A DNA stretch of 64,000 nucleotides from Diphasiastrum complanatum (taxonomy: Eukaryota > Streptophyta > Lycopodiopsida > Lycopodiales > Lycopodiaceae): NCBI GenBank assembly GCA_029204225.1, contig MU831917.1, forward strand, positions 32,964 through 96,963, written 5' to 3'. Position 1 is the stretch's first letter. Each line of letters starts with the position of its first letter. A model generated the notes under the pieces. It saw only the letters and a program-made list of their open reading frames with translations. It was not told the origin of the DNA and ran no database searches. Made by a program: the position numbers and the translations under genes. Positions 10,560 through 21,855 of this stretch are shown piece after piece.

Positions 10560-10962
10560 ACAGTGTCGAAATCCGACACATTTAAAATCCGTCAGATTTC
10601 GACAAGAAAAAAAAACTTGTCTCCGACAAGATTTTTTTCTTTTTTGTCAGAGTCCAATGGGTTCACACTTTTGCATGTCATATTCCAATATTTTAATCTG
10701 TCAGATTCCAATGGATAATTCGAGATTTAACGGAATCCGACATCCCACATGGTCGTCGGCCACGTGGCATATTTTTTGAGAATATTTTTTGTCGGCCAGT
10801 TGTCGGCTGCCAGTTGTCGGTTTTGGTCTTGTCATCGAATAGCAACAAATTTTGACGACCCTATTGTGACACGTTTTTTGATGCCCACGTCAATTCAAAA
10901 ATAAATTAAAACACGATTTCACGTCGGAAATCTTGTCAAAAATCCGGACAATTCTTGTAGTG
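10560..10962. mobile_element. Probable CACTA (En/Spm) transposon terminus
   Basis: The block ends at 10952-10962 with TTCTTGTAGTG, the complement of CACTACAAGAA, the hallmark CACTA terminal inverted repeat. Inward there are many short direct and inverted copies of GTCGGAAAT, TTGTCGG and TCCGACA, as expected of CACTA subterminal repeats. I found no convincing opposite end. CACTACAAAAG at 8817 is a weak candidate, but flanking GTG and GAA do not match as a 3-bp duplication. Confidence 0.5.
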
Positions 10963-11378
10963 GAAAAGTATTTATTGCGCTGTCAATTTCAAATTGTCAG
11001 GGCATTACCGTCCACAAATAAGTATATATAGACTTTAACAAACAGCTCTAATCCAAGTCATATAACTAAACCCATCATACCATTTATATCAGAAATAGTC
11101 GAAGTGTAACTAAAGGTTTAAACAAAAAGCAGTACACTTCAAAGGAAACCTCGTTAATGAAAGTTAAGCATCCACGAGTAGTAAATTCATGATCATTTCA
11201 TGGCACTTCAACTTCTCATACCCGTTAGTAGCAACAACCATATTGAGAGGATTAGAAGACTGTTTACAAGAATTTTTTCATTGTTAACATTTAGAGTGTT
11301 GTACGAAGTCTAATCAAAAGAACTCAAGACATTCGTTTGAAACAAGCAAGTAAATTACGAGAGCATTTCTTAATTAGA

Positions 11379-11405
<27 letters not shown>
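11379..11405. repeat. (TG)n microsatellite
   Basis: Uninterrupted TG dinucleotides, about 13 units. Confidence 0.9.
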
Positions 11406-11411
<6 letters not shown>

Positions 11412-11749
11412 TTGAGCTGAGCTTTGACCTTAGCAAAGCCCAAGCTGATCACCTGAGCTTTGAGTTCAACAAAGCCCTGGCTTGATCAGCCCAACATTTG
11501 TTGAGCTTGAAAGTGTGTGTGTGGGCTTTAGGGTAGGCTTTAGGGTTTAGGCATTAACCATAAACCTTAAACCCCTCTATTAAGTCCTTACTCCCACCCC
11601 ATTTCTCTTAAATCGTAAACAATGTTCGTAAAATATTACCCCCCTCTCATAAACCCTAAACCTATTTCTTGTATGTTGTGTGTGTGGATTTGTGTGTTTG
11701 TATGCGTGTCTATATGAGTGTGCATGTGCATGCATTGATTTCTCCAAAA

Positions 11750-12365
11750 CTTGATATCTTTACAAATTTCTGGACTACTTTTAGGGTTATTGGCTTGGAC
11801 AAAAGTTTATTTATGCTTGAATCATCGGTTTGGAAATTGGTTTGGTGCTACGGGTTTTTCTCAACGCGCAGCACAATACGAAACAGACGATAGGCAAAAC
11901 GGACTCTATTCGACGATACTGGACCACTTCACAAAAATGCCAATAAGTAGTCCATTCATTGTGCCCTAATGGTGTTCCTTTTGACAGGAAGGGCATTTTC
12001 AAAACAACAATGTTGAAATCGAACTGTAACTAGTCTAGTGGATTCATGTCAAGCACACAAACTTGTGGCAACCTTTCGTCCGAAGTTTCGGGGGCATGCG
12101 ACTGGATCCGACCAATTTTTGGTCCGACAGGCCTAACTTCCCTACACTACTTTCAAGGTTTCTGGATCGGACACATGTTTGTCAATGAGTACTATACCGT
12201 TTGGAATTTGGTTTGGTGTCACGAGTTCATCTCAACATGCAGCATAGTATGGAATAGACGGCAGGCAAAACGGACTCCATACGGTGACACTGGACCACTT
12301 TTCATGAATGCCAAAAAGTAGTCCATTTATTGTGCCCTAATGGCATTCCTTCTGACTCTGGCTCA
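11750..12365. repeat. Diverged tandem duplication, about 300-350 bp unit
   Basis: Two blocks (about 11770-12000 and 12140-12360) share ordered anchors: TTTGGAAATTGGTTTGGTG, CTCAACRYGCAGCA, CAGACGATAGGCAAAACGGAC, ACTGGACCACTT, AGTAGTCCATT and GTGCCCTAATGG. A third related block occurs near 63.7 kb. No protein is encoded. Confidence 0.75.
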
Positions 12366-13224
12366 AATGCACGTTTTTGTGAGCACTTAACCGTTTGGAT
12401 GCTAAGGTCTTTGTACGTGTACATTTGTGAAAGAATATGGTAGTGACTTAAAAAAAAAAGCTAAAACATTCACGTATTTTAAATTTAAATCATTAATCCT
12501 TGGTTGATTATTTGGCAATTATTTTGTCTAGTCCTTTGAATCTATTTGTAATATTTCAAATTTGTACTTTCCTAAAAAAAGCATTGGCTGAGGTGTTGTG
12601 CAACCAATTGATCCCTAAATACTTTTGTTTGGTTATTATTTTGGATGAACCCAAGCACATTTGCGATCCAAAATAGATGCCCTCCACTATTTTTTAGAAG
12701 CCAAAAATGCAACAAGACTTCTAATCTAAATTTCATTTAGATCACCACACCACTTTATTTTTGTGGCTTTTGTGGGTTGTCTATTTTTTTATGGACCCAA
12801 ATAAAACTCGCATTTCTCACCTTGCATATGTTGCAAGGTTGCAAGAAATCTTTTGTGAAAAATTTGAAGGTTCTCCAATTGTTGTTGGAGCTCCTAACAT
12901 GTAAGGCCAATGAAATTCTTCAATTGACAATGCATCTTTTAGATTCAGCAAACTGAGTTTTTGTTTTCCAAAAGAGTCCATCCACCAATGCCAATTAAAT
13001 TCATCAAAAAATCGATAACTTGCTGGAATGCTTGATTCTAAAAAGTTTAATCAGGCACATGGATCAACCTCATGTTGTTCTTTTTGAGCCTTATGTTCTT
13101 CTAGACAAAGGAAGCATTGCTGCAAGTTTGACTCAATGACCAAAAGGCACATCAAACAACAATTGAAGGAAACTAATTTGAATAGCTATGCAAAAATCTA
13201 TCGCATTAGGTACCTGAATAAAAG

Positions 13225-13288
13225 TTCAAAAATCATATATACGTATTAATGACACAACCAATTTTGGTGCATATGATTACTCGGCATT
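13225..13288 (-). pseudogene. DUF7869-like transposase relic, C-terminal piece (left of the insertion)
   Basis: The minus strand reads, from the insertion point, NAE-stop-SYAPKLVVSLIRIYDF, which resembles the part that follows the HTHxxID core in DUF7869-type proteins. It is the continuation of the fragment at 20184-20640. Joining the two flanks across the duplicated target restores one reading frame, apart from a single stop. Confidence 0.55.
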
Positions 13289-14045
13289 TGTTGGAGGGTT
13301 TGCGGATCCCAAGGCAACCCTAATCCTAGTTAATAACTGAGAGGGATTTGGCACCCTGTGTGTGTAAGTCCAACCCGATGATCACATAGTTATTTGATTA
13401 ATTAGAATGATAATAAAAGGACTTTAGGCCTTTTTGCGGGACTTTTAATGTCGCAGGGCCTAAATGTCAAGTTAGTGAATAAAGTTGGGTTTCCCTCCAA
13501 TTTTGATGGTTCCCACACTTTTTTAAATTTGAATAAAAAGAGAGGCAAGACTGGACCAATAGGATTCAGAGGCCAGGGTCCTCCTCTCTACTATAAAAAG
13601 GGACCAACTCGAGTTGTTCCTGATGTTCATTTTCTCATTTCAATAAAGCAAATTGGTTCTCTTTAGAAATGGATTTATGAATGTCCTTGCTCTTCCTCTC
13701 TTCTCCTCCATTTCTCATGCTTTCTTTGGATTTTGCTAATTGTTGGATCTTATTATTATTGGGATTGCTATTTTTTATGCTTTTTGTGAGACAGAAAGGG
13801 AGAGAGAGAAGAGTAAGGTTCTATCATTGTTGTGGATTTAGGGTTAATGGAAGTAGGGTTAATGGATGTAGTGTTAATGCTAGTGTTAATGGATGCTAGT
13901 GTTAGGTCCTCCATTCATGTTGAAATCTGAACTATACTATCGCTCTCATGGGAACGAACCTACGTGTGACAACTAACTCCGTCTCTTTGATGCTAGATTG
14001 ACTAGATCTTGGATTCAGGTTAGGCAAGGAAAGAAACCCACTACA
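13289..14045 (+). repeat. 5' LTR
   Basis: Starts TGTTGGAGGG and ends CCCACTACA, with TG...CA termini. A CTATAAAAAGGG box at about 13591-13602 is a likely TATA promoter, and AATAAAG near 13642 a possible polyadenylation signal. Small ORFs inside (around 13448 and 13681) recur in every LTR copy and are not genes. Confidence 0.92.
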
Positions 14046-14049
14046 ATTT

Positions 14050-14067
14050 TGGCGCCGTTGCTGGGGA
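14050..14067 (+). promoter_or_regulatory. Primer-binding site
   Basis: TGGCGCCGTTGCTGGGGA starts four bases after the 5' LTR. It is the common plant Gypsy primer-site type. Confidence 0.85.
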
Positions 14068-15251
14068 GCTACGCCAGTTTTTCAGTTTGCAGCATGTTTT
14101 GGTTGATGGTTAGCTTGCATTAGGCATCTTGTCGTGGCATGAGTAGTGTTAAAACTGCATTGTAGGGTTAGTTTGGGATTGATTTTGCTATATTTGAGTG
14201 GATTTGCTTGTTTAAAATCTAATTTGATTATTGAACAGGGAAAGCTATTCTGATCACCAATCTTAAGATCCATTTGGATCTGAGATATCAGAGAAAATAA
14301 CAAAAATTGGTCAAATCTGTCAAATTTGGTCAAAAAGAGACAAAAAGCGTCATCAGAGCTCAGAACTTTTTACCCTCTTTCAGGAAACCTTTTCCGAGTT
14401 GCAAACACCTTCGGTTTTGTTTACAAAACCTTCAGTTTTAAGGGCAAAGATTAATTCTCAGCAGATTTTCAGAAACATCAGAAAAACCACCAAAAAACAT
14501 AGAAAATTATCAAAATCCTAAACAATACAGAAAAAGAACCTTCGCCCAATTCACTATGCTTAGATGTGATTCAGATCTATCTACTGCCAGGTCGGCGAAG
14601 AATAATATCAAAAATAGAAAGGTTTCTAGAAGATCAGTTGTCATATTGTCATATTTTTGCCAAAAAAGTCACTTTTTTGCAAAATTATCAGTATTACTCT
14701 TGATCCTTCGCCAGAACCTTCGCCGAGTTTCCAAAATATTTTATTTATAGTAAACTACTATTTTTGAGTTCGACGAAGATTCATCTTGATCAAATCACAA
14801 AAAATCTTGATTTTTACCCTCGCTAGATTACAAAAACTATAGTTTCTTGTGTCAGAAACCTTCGTCCAGTTGTCCATAATTTTATCTGTGTCAGACCTTC
14901 CATCTGAGAAGTCGACAAGGGTTATTTCCCAAGAAATTGCTAGAAAAGTGTTCAGAGAGTTTTTTATCCCAAACTAGCACTGTTGAACCTTCGCCAAGAC
15001 AACCTTTGCCTAGAGAACCTTCGCCAGTCCTATTTTTAGTTTCTGATTTTCCAGATCAAGTCTCTGTCTCTGAATTAGACTCTGAGATATTTATCATTTT
15101 TGAGAAGTATCAATTGATCAAATTTTGGGTAGTTTTTCATCATATAAAGTCAGATTCTTGAAAAGTGGAATAGAGCTAGCAGATCTAATCTGAGATAGTT
15201 TTGAAAAAATCTATATCCAATCACATTATCGATTTGATCTAAGTTTGTAAG
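14068..15251 (+). other. Long untranslated leader with recurring CCTTCGCC / GGCGAAGG motifs
   Basis: About 1.2 kb without a supported ORF. The motif ACCTTCGCC or close variants appears roughly ten times, for example near 14541, 14705, 14717, 14985 and 15018. Complementary versions such as GTCGGCGAAG (14590) and TCGACGAAG (14769) also occur, so many local stem-loops are possible. The same motif fills the leader at 37.3-38.6 kb and the spacer at 31.1-31.5 kb. Confidence 0.7.
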
Positions 15252-17117
15252 ATGGCTGCCCTTGGAGCTGCTCCTAGAGGTGCTCCACAGGAGGTCAATC
15301 GAATTATTGTTCGAAGAGCACCCCGATTGGATCTACTCAAATATAATGGATTAATAGATCCAGTTAGATTTCTTCAAATCTATGCTGAATCCTATGAGGT
15401 CTATGGTGAGATCTATTCTCAAGATAAGCTTAAGCTGTATCCTATGGCCTTAACAGGCGCAGCACAAGATTGCTACTATAACCAAGATGAAACTGAGCGT
15501 ATAGATTGGGAGGTTGTTAAACGAGCCCTTATCACACGGTTCAAACCGTGAAAGTTTATGGAAGACCCTTTCCTACTTTTAAGTAAAATTAAAATGGGAA
15601 AGCGGGAAATGGTTCGAGATTACATCGAAAGGGTGAAATGTCTTAGATCTGAATGTGAGCCTGAGCTGATTAATGAAAATGCCATGATTATGTGGTTTTT
15701 GTCAGGTCTACCTAAACGGATCAGACGTGAACTGAAACGCCATAATGAGTTCGCACTTTTGCAAAATGCGATGGACGATGCAATTCGGGAGGAGGATGAA
15801 GATTCAGATGATGAGCCGCATGTCAGTATGTTGTCTTATATAGCAGGGAAGACTACTACGACATCCACCATTATTGCATCAACAAATGCCAATGCTACTG
15901 CAGAAATGATGCTCAATGAGTTCGAGAAACTTGGGAAGACCCAGCAGAAATAGATGAAAAAGTTGCAGTTGCAATTTGATGAGAAGATCAAAGCATTAAG
16001 AAATTTCCACGGAGAAGCGAACAAGGAACTTGAGAAGTTTGCAAAGACTTTTCCTACTAGAGAAAATGTCTGGTGTTCTATTTGTATAGGAAATCACACA
16101 GTGAACGAGTGTCCTCGATTGAAAAAACGAATGGAAATCAGTGTTTGCGATCTGTGTAATTCACCTAACCATGAGACTGCCTTTTGCAACTTCAACCCTC
16201 AGATAATTCAGCAACAGTATGCCCAGATGGGATATCAAGATCCACAGTACGGAGGCAATCCAGCAGCAAGACTACGACAATCTACTCTTGGATACCCGGA
16301 TCGTCTAGCTTTGCCTGCCCCACCAAAACACTTCGCTCCTCCTGCCAATTTGATGGAACCAGAACCTTACGGAAGTGCTGAGCAATGGAGCTATGGTAAT
16401 GATCAGGAAGGTTGATCTTCAAAACAGTATGTCATTTATGTTGTCGCTCAGCAACAAGCCCCGAGAAATTAGGCCAGAGCACCACTTGGATGCTTTGCAT
16501 GTGGAAAAAATCACAGAGTTGCAGAATGCCCAAATAAAAAAAATTTTGTACCATTCTGTCATGACTATGGATATGGGCATTGCTATAAAGACTGTTCAGC
16601 AAGACCGAAGCCACCACCACCTACAACACCTGTAAATTTGATAACAATCATGCAAGGATCAGTAGCTCATAATAAACCAAGTGCACCATTGATGGTGGTC
16701 ACTGGAGCACAAAAGCAAAAAGAACCAGTAGTGGATTTAGTTCCTGCTGATTCTATACCATTGAATGATACACCAACAACATCAAAAGTCTATCCAAATC
16801 TTAATGCAGAAAAACGAAGATATCAGGATATGCGACAATGGATTAAACATCTGCAAGAAGAAGAGGAACTTGAAGCTGCTAAAGTAACAACTGAAGTTCG
16901 GTCTTCACAGCCTCCAAGAAATTTATGTACGGATATGAATGATCAATTACATCATCACGAAGAACCCTTCAAGATGACTGAACCTGAAGCACCGCATACA
17001 GAATTACTCATGAATATTTTTTCTAGCAAGATCAATATTTCTTTGGGAGAGTTCCTAAAGTTGGTGCCAAAAGCAAAAGAAGTCTTAGCGCAAAAGTTAG
17101 CTCAAGAAGAATCATAA
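15252..17117 (+). pseudogene. Gag polyprotein with three or more zinc knuckles, four in-frame stops
   Basis: One uninterrupted frame of 622 codons apart from stops at 15549, 15951, 16413 and about 16473, with no frameshift. Residues 1-230 look like the retrotransposon gag capsid domain (LDLLKYNGLIDPVRFLQIY, later FLSGLPKRIRREL). A charged coiled segment follows, then zinc knuckles CSICIGNHTVNEC, CDLCNSPNHETAFC, CFACGKNHRVAEC and CHDYGYGHCYKDC. The C-terminus (NISLGEFLKLVPK) resembles the gag-protease linker of Athila/Tat elements. Start chosen at the first Met, which is conserved in the 38669 copy. Each stop is one C-to-T step from CAG or CGA. Gag would form the virus-like particle and bind RNA. 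Confidence 0.85.
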
Positions 17118-17200
17118 GACCATCAGGAGCCTCTTTTTCGTGTTGGATTTGAAGAATCTAATGATGTACTCCATGTTGGAGCCCATCTGCAACGGACATC

Positions 17201-19372
17201 ATGATTCTTCCTAGCACAAGCATGATCACTCAGTGGATGACCCTTGCGGAGCCTCTACTTACTACAATGGGTATTCATGAGAGAACCTTTTTGGGATGCA
17301 TCAATATGGATTTCATCACTCTTGCCTTCAGTACGTGGAAGGAAGAAAAATCCAAGTTTTATATCACCTTCCAAGGAGCCAAACACAAGGTGCGCATCAC
17401 TGAGGCCGCACTTGCAGCTATAGGAATCTCATCTGGTACGCAAGTGTCACCCAATCACAAGCACGCCAAATAGGCCATCAAGCCATACATCGACCTCACT
17501 AACGATCTGCACTGGACTAATGATGGCTACCTTCTGGAAGCCATCACTGAGTCTTCCATCCACGCCAGCGCCCTTTGCACCCCAATCCCCTGGAAGAGGA
17601 TTCGGGCATATCCATGAAGCTACTGTTGGTGTCAAATATGCCAGTCAGCAACACCCACACAGGATAGCCCAGCCACACTTCGGGTCGACACAACTGTAAA
17701 ATCACCAAAGAAATTCGACGCCACGGTGCCTGAAGGGTTTGAAGACAAGGATATTTTTGAAAAAGTAGAGACCTTGGCACCTATTCCACGCCTACCAACG
17801 ACAGTACCATTAGGGTCTCCTGCTGCTGCCAACCCCACGACTGTTGATTATGGTGATGCTCTCGGGTTAGTTTCAAGCCTTGGGCAAGTGATCCAATCTA
17901 TGCTGGATAAGAAGAAGGAAATGGAACAGAGGATCTCTGATTTAGGATCCGAAAATACTCTGATCAGCCAGAAAATTGTCCAGCTAGATTGAGAGGTGAA
18001 GATAGCCAAGCAACATGAAGAAAAGGCTGAAAGCAAAAAAACATTGGCCCAACAACAAGCTGATTGCTTGGAAACCTACATCAGTTCCTTGCAAAACGCC
18101 CTGACAACCGCACAGGATCAGGTAGATAAGGCAGTGCAAGATGCCAAGCAACAGGTGCAGCTGTTGAAGGGGCAATTTCAAATGGCCGAACAAGATCGCA
18201 CATGTCTTCAAGGTGAATTGGATGCGACCACCCTTGAGCGTGATGCATATCTGCAAATACAAATACCCGATCATTCGGTCACGCCGATGGAGATTGCATA
18301 TTTGTTCAAGAAAATGGAAACATACAAAGTGGCCCTTCAGGGATTCCAAGCCCGCTTTGATAGGTTCAAAGGAGCAACTTCAACCGAGATGACAAAGGCA
18401 AAAGAGACCATCAATGCCTATGAAAAAGTCGTCACTCAAGTGTTGGAAGCCGGACCACAAATCCACGTCCCGGTCATGCCGCAGTTCTCTCCTTCGCGCC
18501 AAGAAGCTGTACAGATGGATACAAGGGTTGATTCGAGTATGGACCAGGGGAGGGCTCCCGATCTAGTAAGTGGGTCCATCCTCATCAAGGACAAGCCATT
18601 TATTCAAAAGGCCCATCAACGTCGAGGACCAGATCCAGACCTTCTTAAAGCAGCATCCATATGAGTCCTCGCGTGGTGGATGGGTTCTCAAATTTAAGAC
18701 CTCCGAGATCGAGGCCGGCAAAGAATTGGACAAAATACCTGCACTGGGAGAGCAGTCGGCATGGAGAATCACGGTTTTTGAGAAAACTCTGGAATCAATT
18801 AGGAGTTACGTCGCCAGCCCTCGCCAGTTGCGGGTAAATCCTTATCACGTGCCAATGCCGCGAAGACAAAAATGGAAAGATTTGGGATTGGCTATGGATA
18901 AAATCACCATCCATACGTCCAATTGGCCAATCATCCACCAGTCTTACAACTGGAATATTTCAGTGGATTTCCACCGGGCCTTACAGGCATATCAGAGAGA
19001 GTATGTCCACTCTCCGGATCCAACAGTGCGACAATCGGCAATGTTTGCAAAAGATCTAACTCTGTTGGCGTCAGTGGCAACCAAATGGGACGATTGCCTT
19101 CCTACCCTGGCATTTGATCCAAGTAAGCCGATGGCCTCAGAGCAAATCAAAGATCAGCTACCGATTGCTCGGCTGTATTTCCATGCGGCTATGATGGGAG
19201 GCTCTTGGGAATCCCGCTTCACCTCATGGACAACTTCCAAGTGAATTGTCGGAGCCCACCATTGTTTCCTGCCGCATAGTTTGGATTTCAATACTGCACG
19301 CCTTGACTTTATGGAGAAGGTGCAATATCATTTAATTAAGATTCAGCGTAAAGCCAATAAAAGTCCCCAATA
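17201..19372 (+). pseudogene. Additional ORF (aORF) of the Gypsy element, internally deleted
   Basis: Encodes the same protein as 28048-31089 but lacks its first 70 or so residues and about 190 residues in the middle (join near 17560-17640). Segments: N-terminal domain (FSTWKEEKSKFYITF, NDGYLLEAI), an acidic Pro/Ser region, a long coiled coil at 17996-18400 (heptad-like, Gln/Leu/Lys rich) and a C-terminal domain at 18570-19370 (SVDFHRALQAYQREYV, KWDDCLPTLAFDPS). Stops at about 17471 (TAG), 17990 (TGA) and 19242 (TGA) correspond to Gln, Arg and Trp in the other copy. A frameshift lies near 18560. I do not recognise the family. Its position after gag/pol is that of the envelope-like ORF of Athila elements, but no membrane segment is evident. 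Confidence 0.7.
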
Positions 19373-19407
19373 ACTGCATATTGCAGGTGTTGTGGGACCG
19401 CTACCAG

Positions 19408-19420
19408 TTTTGGTGGGGGA
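19408..19420 (+). promoter_or_regulatory. Polypurine tract before 3' LTR
   Basis: TTTTGGTGGGGGA sits three bases before the 3' LTR. The complementary tract is kept at 27963-27976 in the minus-strand copy. Confidence 0.75.
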
Positions 19421-19423
19421 TAC

Positions 19424-20183
19424 TGTTGGGGGGTTTGTGGATCAAAAGGCGACCCTAACACTAGTTAATAAGTGAGAGGGATTTGGCACCCTGCATGTGT
19501 AAGTCCAACCCGATGACCACATAGTTATTTGATTGATTAGTTAAAAGTCAATAAAAGGACTTTAGGCCTTTTTGCGGGACTTTTAATGTCGCAGGGCCTA
19601 ATTGTCAAGTTAGTGAATAAAGCTGGGTTTCCCTCCAATTTTGATGGTTCCCACACTTTTTTAAATTTGAATAAAAAGAGAGGCAAGACTGGACCAATAG
19701 GATTCAGAGGCCAGGGTCCTCCTCTCTACTATAAAAAGGGACCAACTCGAGTTGTTCCTGATGTTCATTTTCTCATTTCAATAAAGCAAATTGGTTCTCT
19801 TTAGAAATGGATTTATGAATGTCCTTGCTCTTCCTCTCTTCTCCTCCATTTCTCATGCTTTCTTTGGATTTTGCTAATTGTTGGATCTTATTATTATTGG
19901 GATTGCTATTTTTTATGCTTTTTGTGAGACAGAAAGGGAGAGAGAGAAGAGTAAGGTTCTATCATTGTTGTGGATTTAGGGTTAATGGAAGTAGGGTTAA
20001 TGGATGTAGTGTTAATGCTAGTGTTAATGGATGCTAGTGTTAGGTCCTCCATTCATGTTAAAATCTGAACTATACTATCGCTCTCATGGGAACGAACCTA
20101 CGTGTGACAACTAACTCCGTCTCTTTGATGCTAGATTGACTAGATCTTGGATTCAGGTTAGGCAAGGAAAGAAACCCACTACA
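19424..20183 (+). repeat. 3' LTR
   Basis: Starts TGTTGGGGGG and ends CCCACTACA. From the word AGGACTTTAGGCC onward it is nearly identical to the 5' LTR, while the first 150 bp carry most differences. Confidence 0.92.
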
Positions 20184-20640
20184 ACATTATTTTGAAGCAT
20201 TGGTAAAGAAAACGTCTTCTTGCGTCTAAGTCTCTTGGAAAAATAGCTAAACATTTGATCAATTTGATCGTGGATGTGGCTCACCAACAAGAATCCTATT
20301 TTTATTTTTTTGAAAAGCGTTTTCTCTACCAACATTGATAAGTATGCCAGGATGGTTTGATATTTATTTTTCCCTGTCAATGTTGTCAAGCTGCAAATAA
20401 AAAATTTATGGAAGATTCTTACCAAATTCGCATAATATTTTTTGAATGGTTGCAAACATTGGGATAGTTGAAGAATACTTTGGATTTCAAAGTGATGTTG
20501 AACACAAATGTTCCAACCAAATGAGCTTGAAAAATCTATTTTGTTTATACTTTTTGACACCTTGATAGAATGAGATAGCATTGTTGATTTTTTATACATG
20601 TCATCAACAACAAGCCCATATATTTTTGTTGTCATTTTTG
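20184..20640 (-). pseudogene. DUF7869-like transposase relic, core domain
   Basis: The minus strand encodes GKNKYQTILAYLSMLVEKTL, then FKKIKIGFLLVSHIHDQID, then QMFSYFSKRLRRKKTFSLPM. This matches the [GS]HTHxxID(Q/A)(M/L)F signature of proteins I know as DUF7869, common in plant and oomycete transposon-derived genes (name from memory). Here the first His-x-His is HIHDQID. Upstream, the pattern HLVGTFVFNITLKSKVFFNY appears in a second frame, so at least one frameshift is present. The gene is cut by the LTR element ending at 20183 and continues at 13288 downward. Function as a transposase is inferred, not demonstrated. Confidence 0.65.
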
Positions 20641-20950
20641 ACAGTTTCTTTTCATATTTGGCAATATTTTGTTTTTCGATTGTTTGTTGATTTGAAGGGT
20701 CTTAGAAGCATCTACTTAAACTACTAATAGAATAAATCAGTCAAAGTATAATAATAATATTATATGAATATTTAATAATGAGACATCAATTTGAAAACAC
20801 CAAAATTAATATCACTTGCTTAAATGATTTTTACCTTTCTCATTTAGAGTCTTTGCAAGTTTTTTAGTTGATTGTAGAAGTTCGCAATAACATACTATCA
20901 TTTGTGATTTCTTGGAAATTTTAACTAGACCAAAATCTTTTTTATAAATG
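20641..20950. other. Non-coding A/T-rich stretch
   Basis: No reading frame or repeat of note. It separates the DUF7869-like relic from the Copia gag. Confidence 0.5.
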
Positions 20951-21790
20951 CTAAGAAAATTCGAATAACATTTTCTTTTGGGCATTTAATAAATAACATT
21001 TCTCCATTTGATATTTAACATAATTTTCACATTTCAGGTGCAAGCTATTTATGAAAAGAATGCTCTTTCTTCTTTTAGTGCATGCAATGTATTGTTGGAT
21101 TGAACCAGCATTTGTTGGTTGTATGGCCTGGTTTGTGGCAGTGATCGCATGAAGAAGATTGTTGATTCGAGGACTTCGTCTTCTCGAATCTTGGCTTGTT
21201 TTTGTTCTTCTTCTTGCCTTTCGTGAAGAGAGCCTTCTCTTGATCACTGCTTCCCTCTCCTTCGTCTCTCATCAGTCTCTCATCAGCGACAAGACTGACT
21301 GCTTTGTCAAATGTCATATCTGGTAGACTCAATATGAGCATTCTCAGCGGCTGATAGGACATCGGTAGAGATTTCATGAAGTACATCAGCTGTTGTGGTG
21401 TTGGGACCTGGTGCTCCTGTCCTGATGCAGCGGGTTAAGCAAAGATCGTTCTGATCTTCTCAATGTGCTGATCCAATTGGTTGCCATCCCACCGTATTGA
21501 TTGCAGCTGATTGTGAAGGTGCATGACTGAAGTTGCAGTCCTCACTTCATACTTTTGCTTTAATCTTTTCCATGCTACATGGCTACTTTCGTAGTCTTCA
21601 ATCTGCATGAGAGATCTTTATTTATGGATGAAATGATATTCGCCATTGCGCGCTCATCCTTTTTTATCCATTCAGCTCTCCTCGGGTCTCCCTCTGGAGG
21701 CTGCACCTCTGAGAGATCAATCACCAACCAGATGCCTTCGTTCCTCAGGAGTGTTTTGATTGCTACTTTGGTCTGGATTGTCGTAGTCAT
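20951..21790 (-). pseudogene. Copia gag fragment with zinc knuckle
   Basis: The minus strand starts near 21790 with a gag-like N-terminus (WLVIDLSEVQPPEGDPRRAE, then ERAMANIISSINKDL). It passes through a UBN2-like middle in another frame (LHNQLQSIRWDGNQLDQHIE, about 21500), then SLPMSYQPLRMLILSLPDM and a CCHC knuckle CDHCHKPGHTTNKC near 21150. It is the Ty1/Copia nucleocapsid protein. The frame is broken at about 21440-21575, and no protease, integrase or RT follows downstream, so the element is truncated. Confidence 0.75.
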
Positions 21791-21842
21791 ATTATGTTGT
21801 CTGGAAGAATCACTGCTGGGATATTAGTAGTGAGAACATGTT

Positions 21843-21855
21843 GGCTCTGATCCCA
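21843..21855 (-). promoter_or_regulatory. Copia primer-binding site
   Basis: The minus strand reads TGGGATCAGAGCC directly inside the LTR end at 21856. It is a one-base variant of the initiator-tRNA-Met primer site TGGTATCAGAGC. Confidence 0.75.

Larger units (their letters stand above)
10168..13224. other. Non-coding repeat-derived region
   Basis: No supported gene in 3 kb. It contains a CACTA-like terminal sequence (10560-10962), a GT microsatellite (11379-11405), short TTTAGGG-like stretches (11520-11560, and CCCTAAA near 11650), and a diverged tandem repeat (11750-12365). From about 12400 to 13224 the minus strand may be decayed continuation of the DUF7869-like gene, but the frames are too broken to support it. 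Confidence 0.55.
13289..20183 (+). mobile_element. Gypsy-type LTR retrotransposon lacking pol (gag plus additional ORF)
   Basis: Complete element of 6,895 bp with two near-identical LTRs (13289-14045 and 19424-20183), a TGGCGCC primer site, a leader, a gag frame, an additional ORF and a purine-rich tract before the 3' LTR. The flanks GCATT (13284-13288) and ACATT (20184-20188) look like a 5-bp target duplication with one mismatch. There is no protease, RT, RNase H or integrase: the gag end at 17115 is only about 80 bp from additional-ORF sequence. It must therefore be non-autonomous and would depend on relatives such as the 28-33 kb copy. The LTRs differ mainly in their first 150 bp, implying fairly recent insertion. 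Confidence 0.9.

Noticed and set aside
11520-11665. Interstitial telomere array
   Set aside because: Only isolated TTTAGGG or CCCTAAA words, not a tandem array. The same applies at 63275-63290.
13448-13899. Two 72-codon ORFs repeated at 19586-20037, one also at 27371-27589
   Set aside because: They lie inside LTRs and overlap the likely promoter. Repetition reflects the LTRs, not selection for protein.
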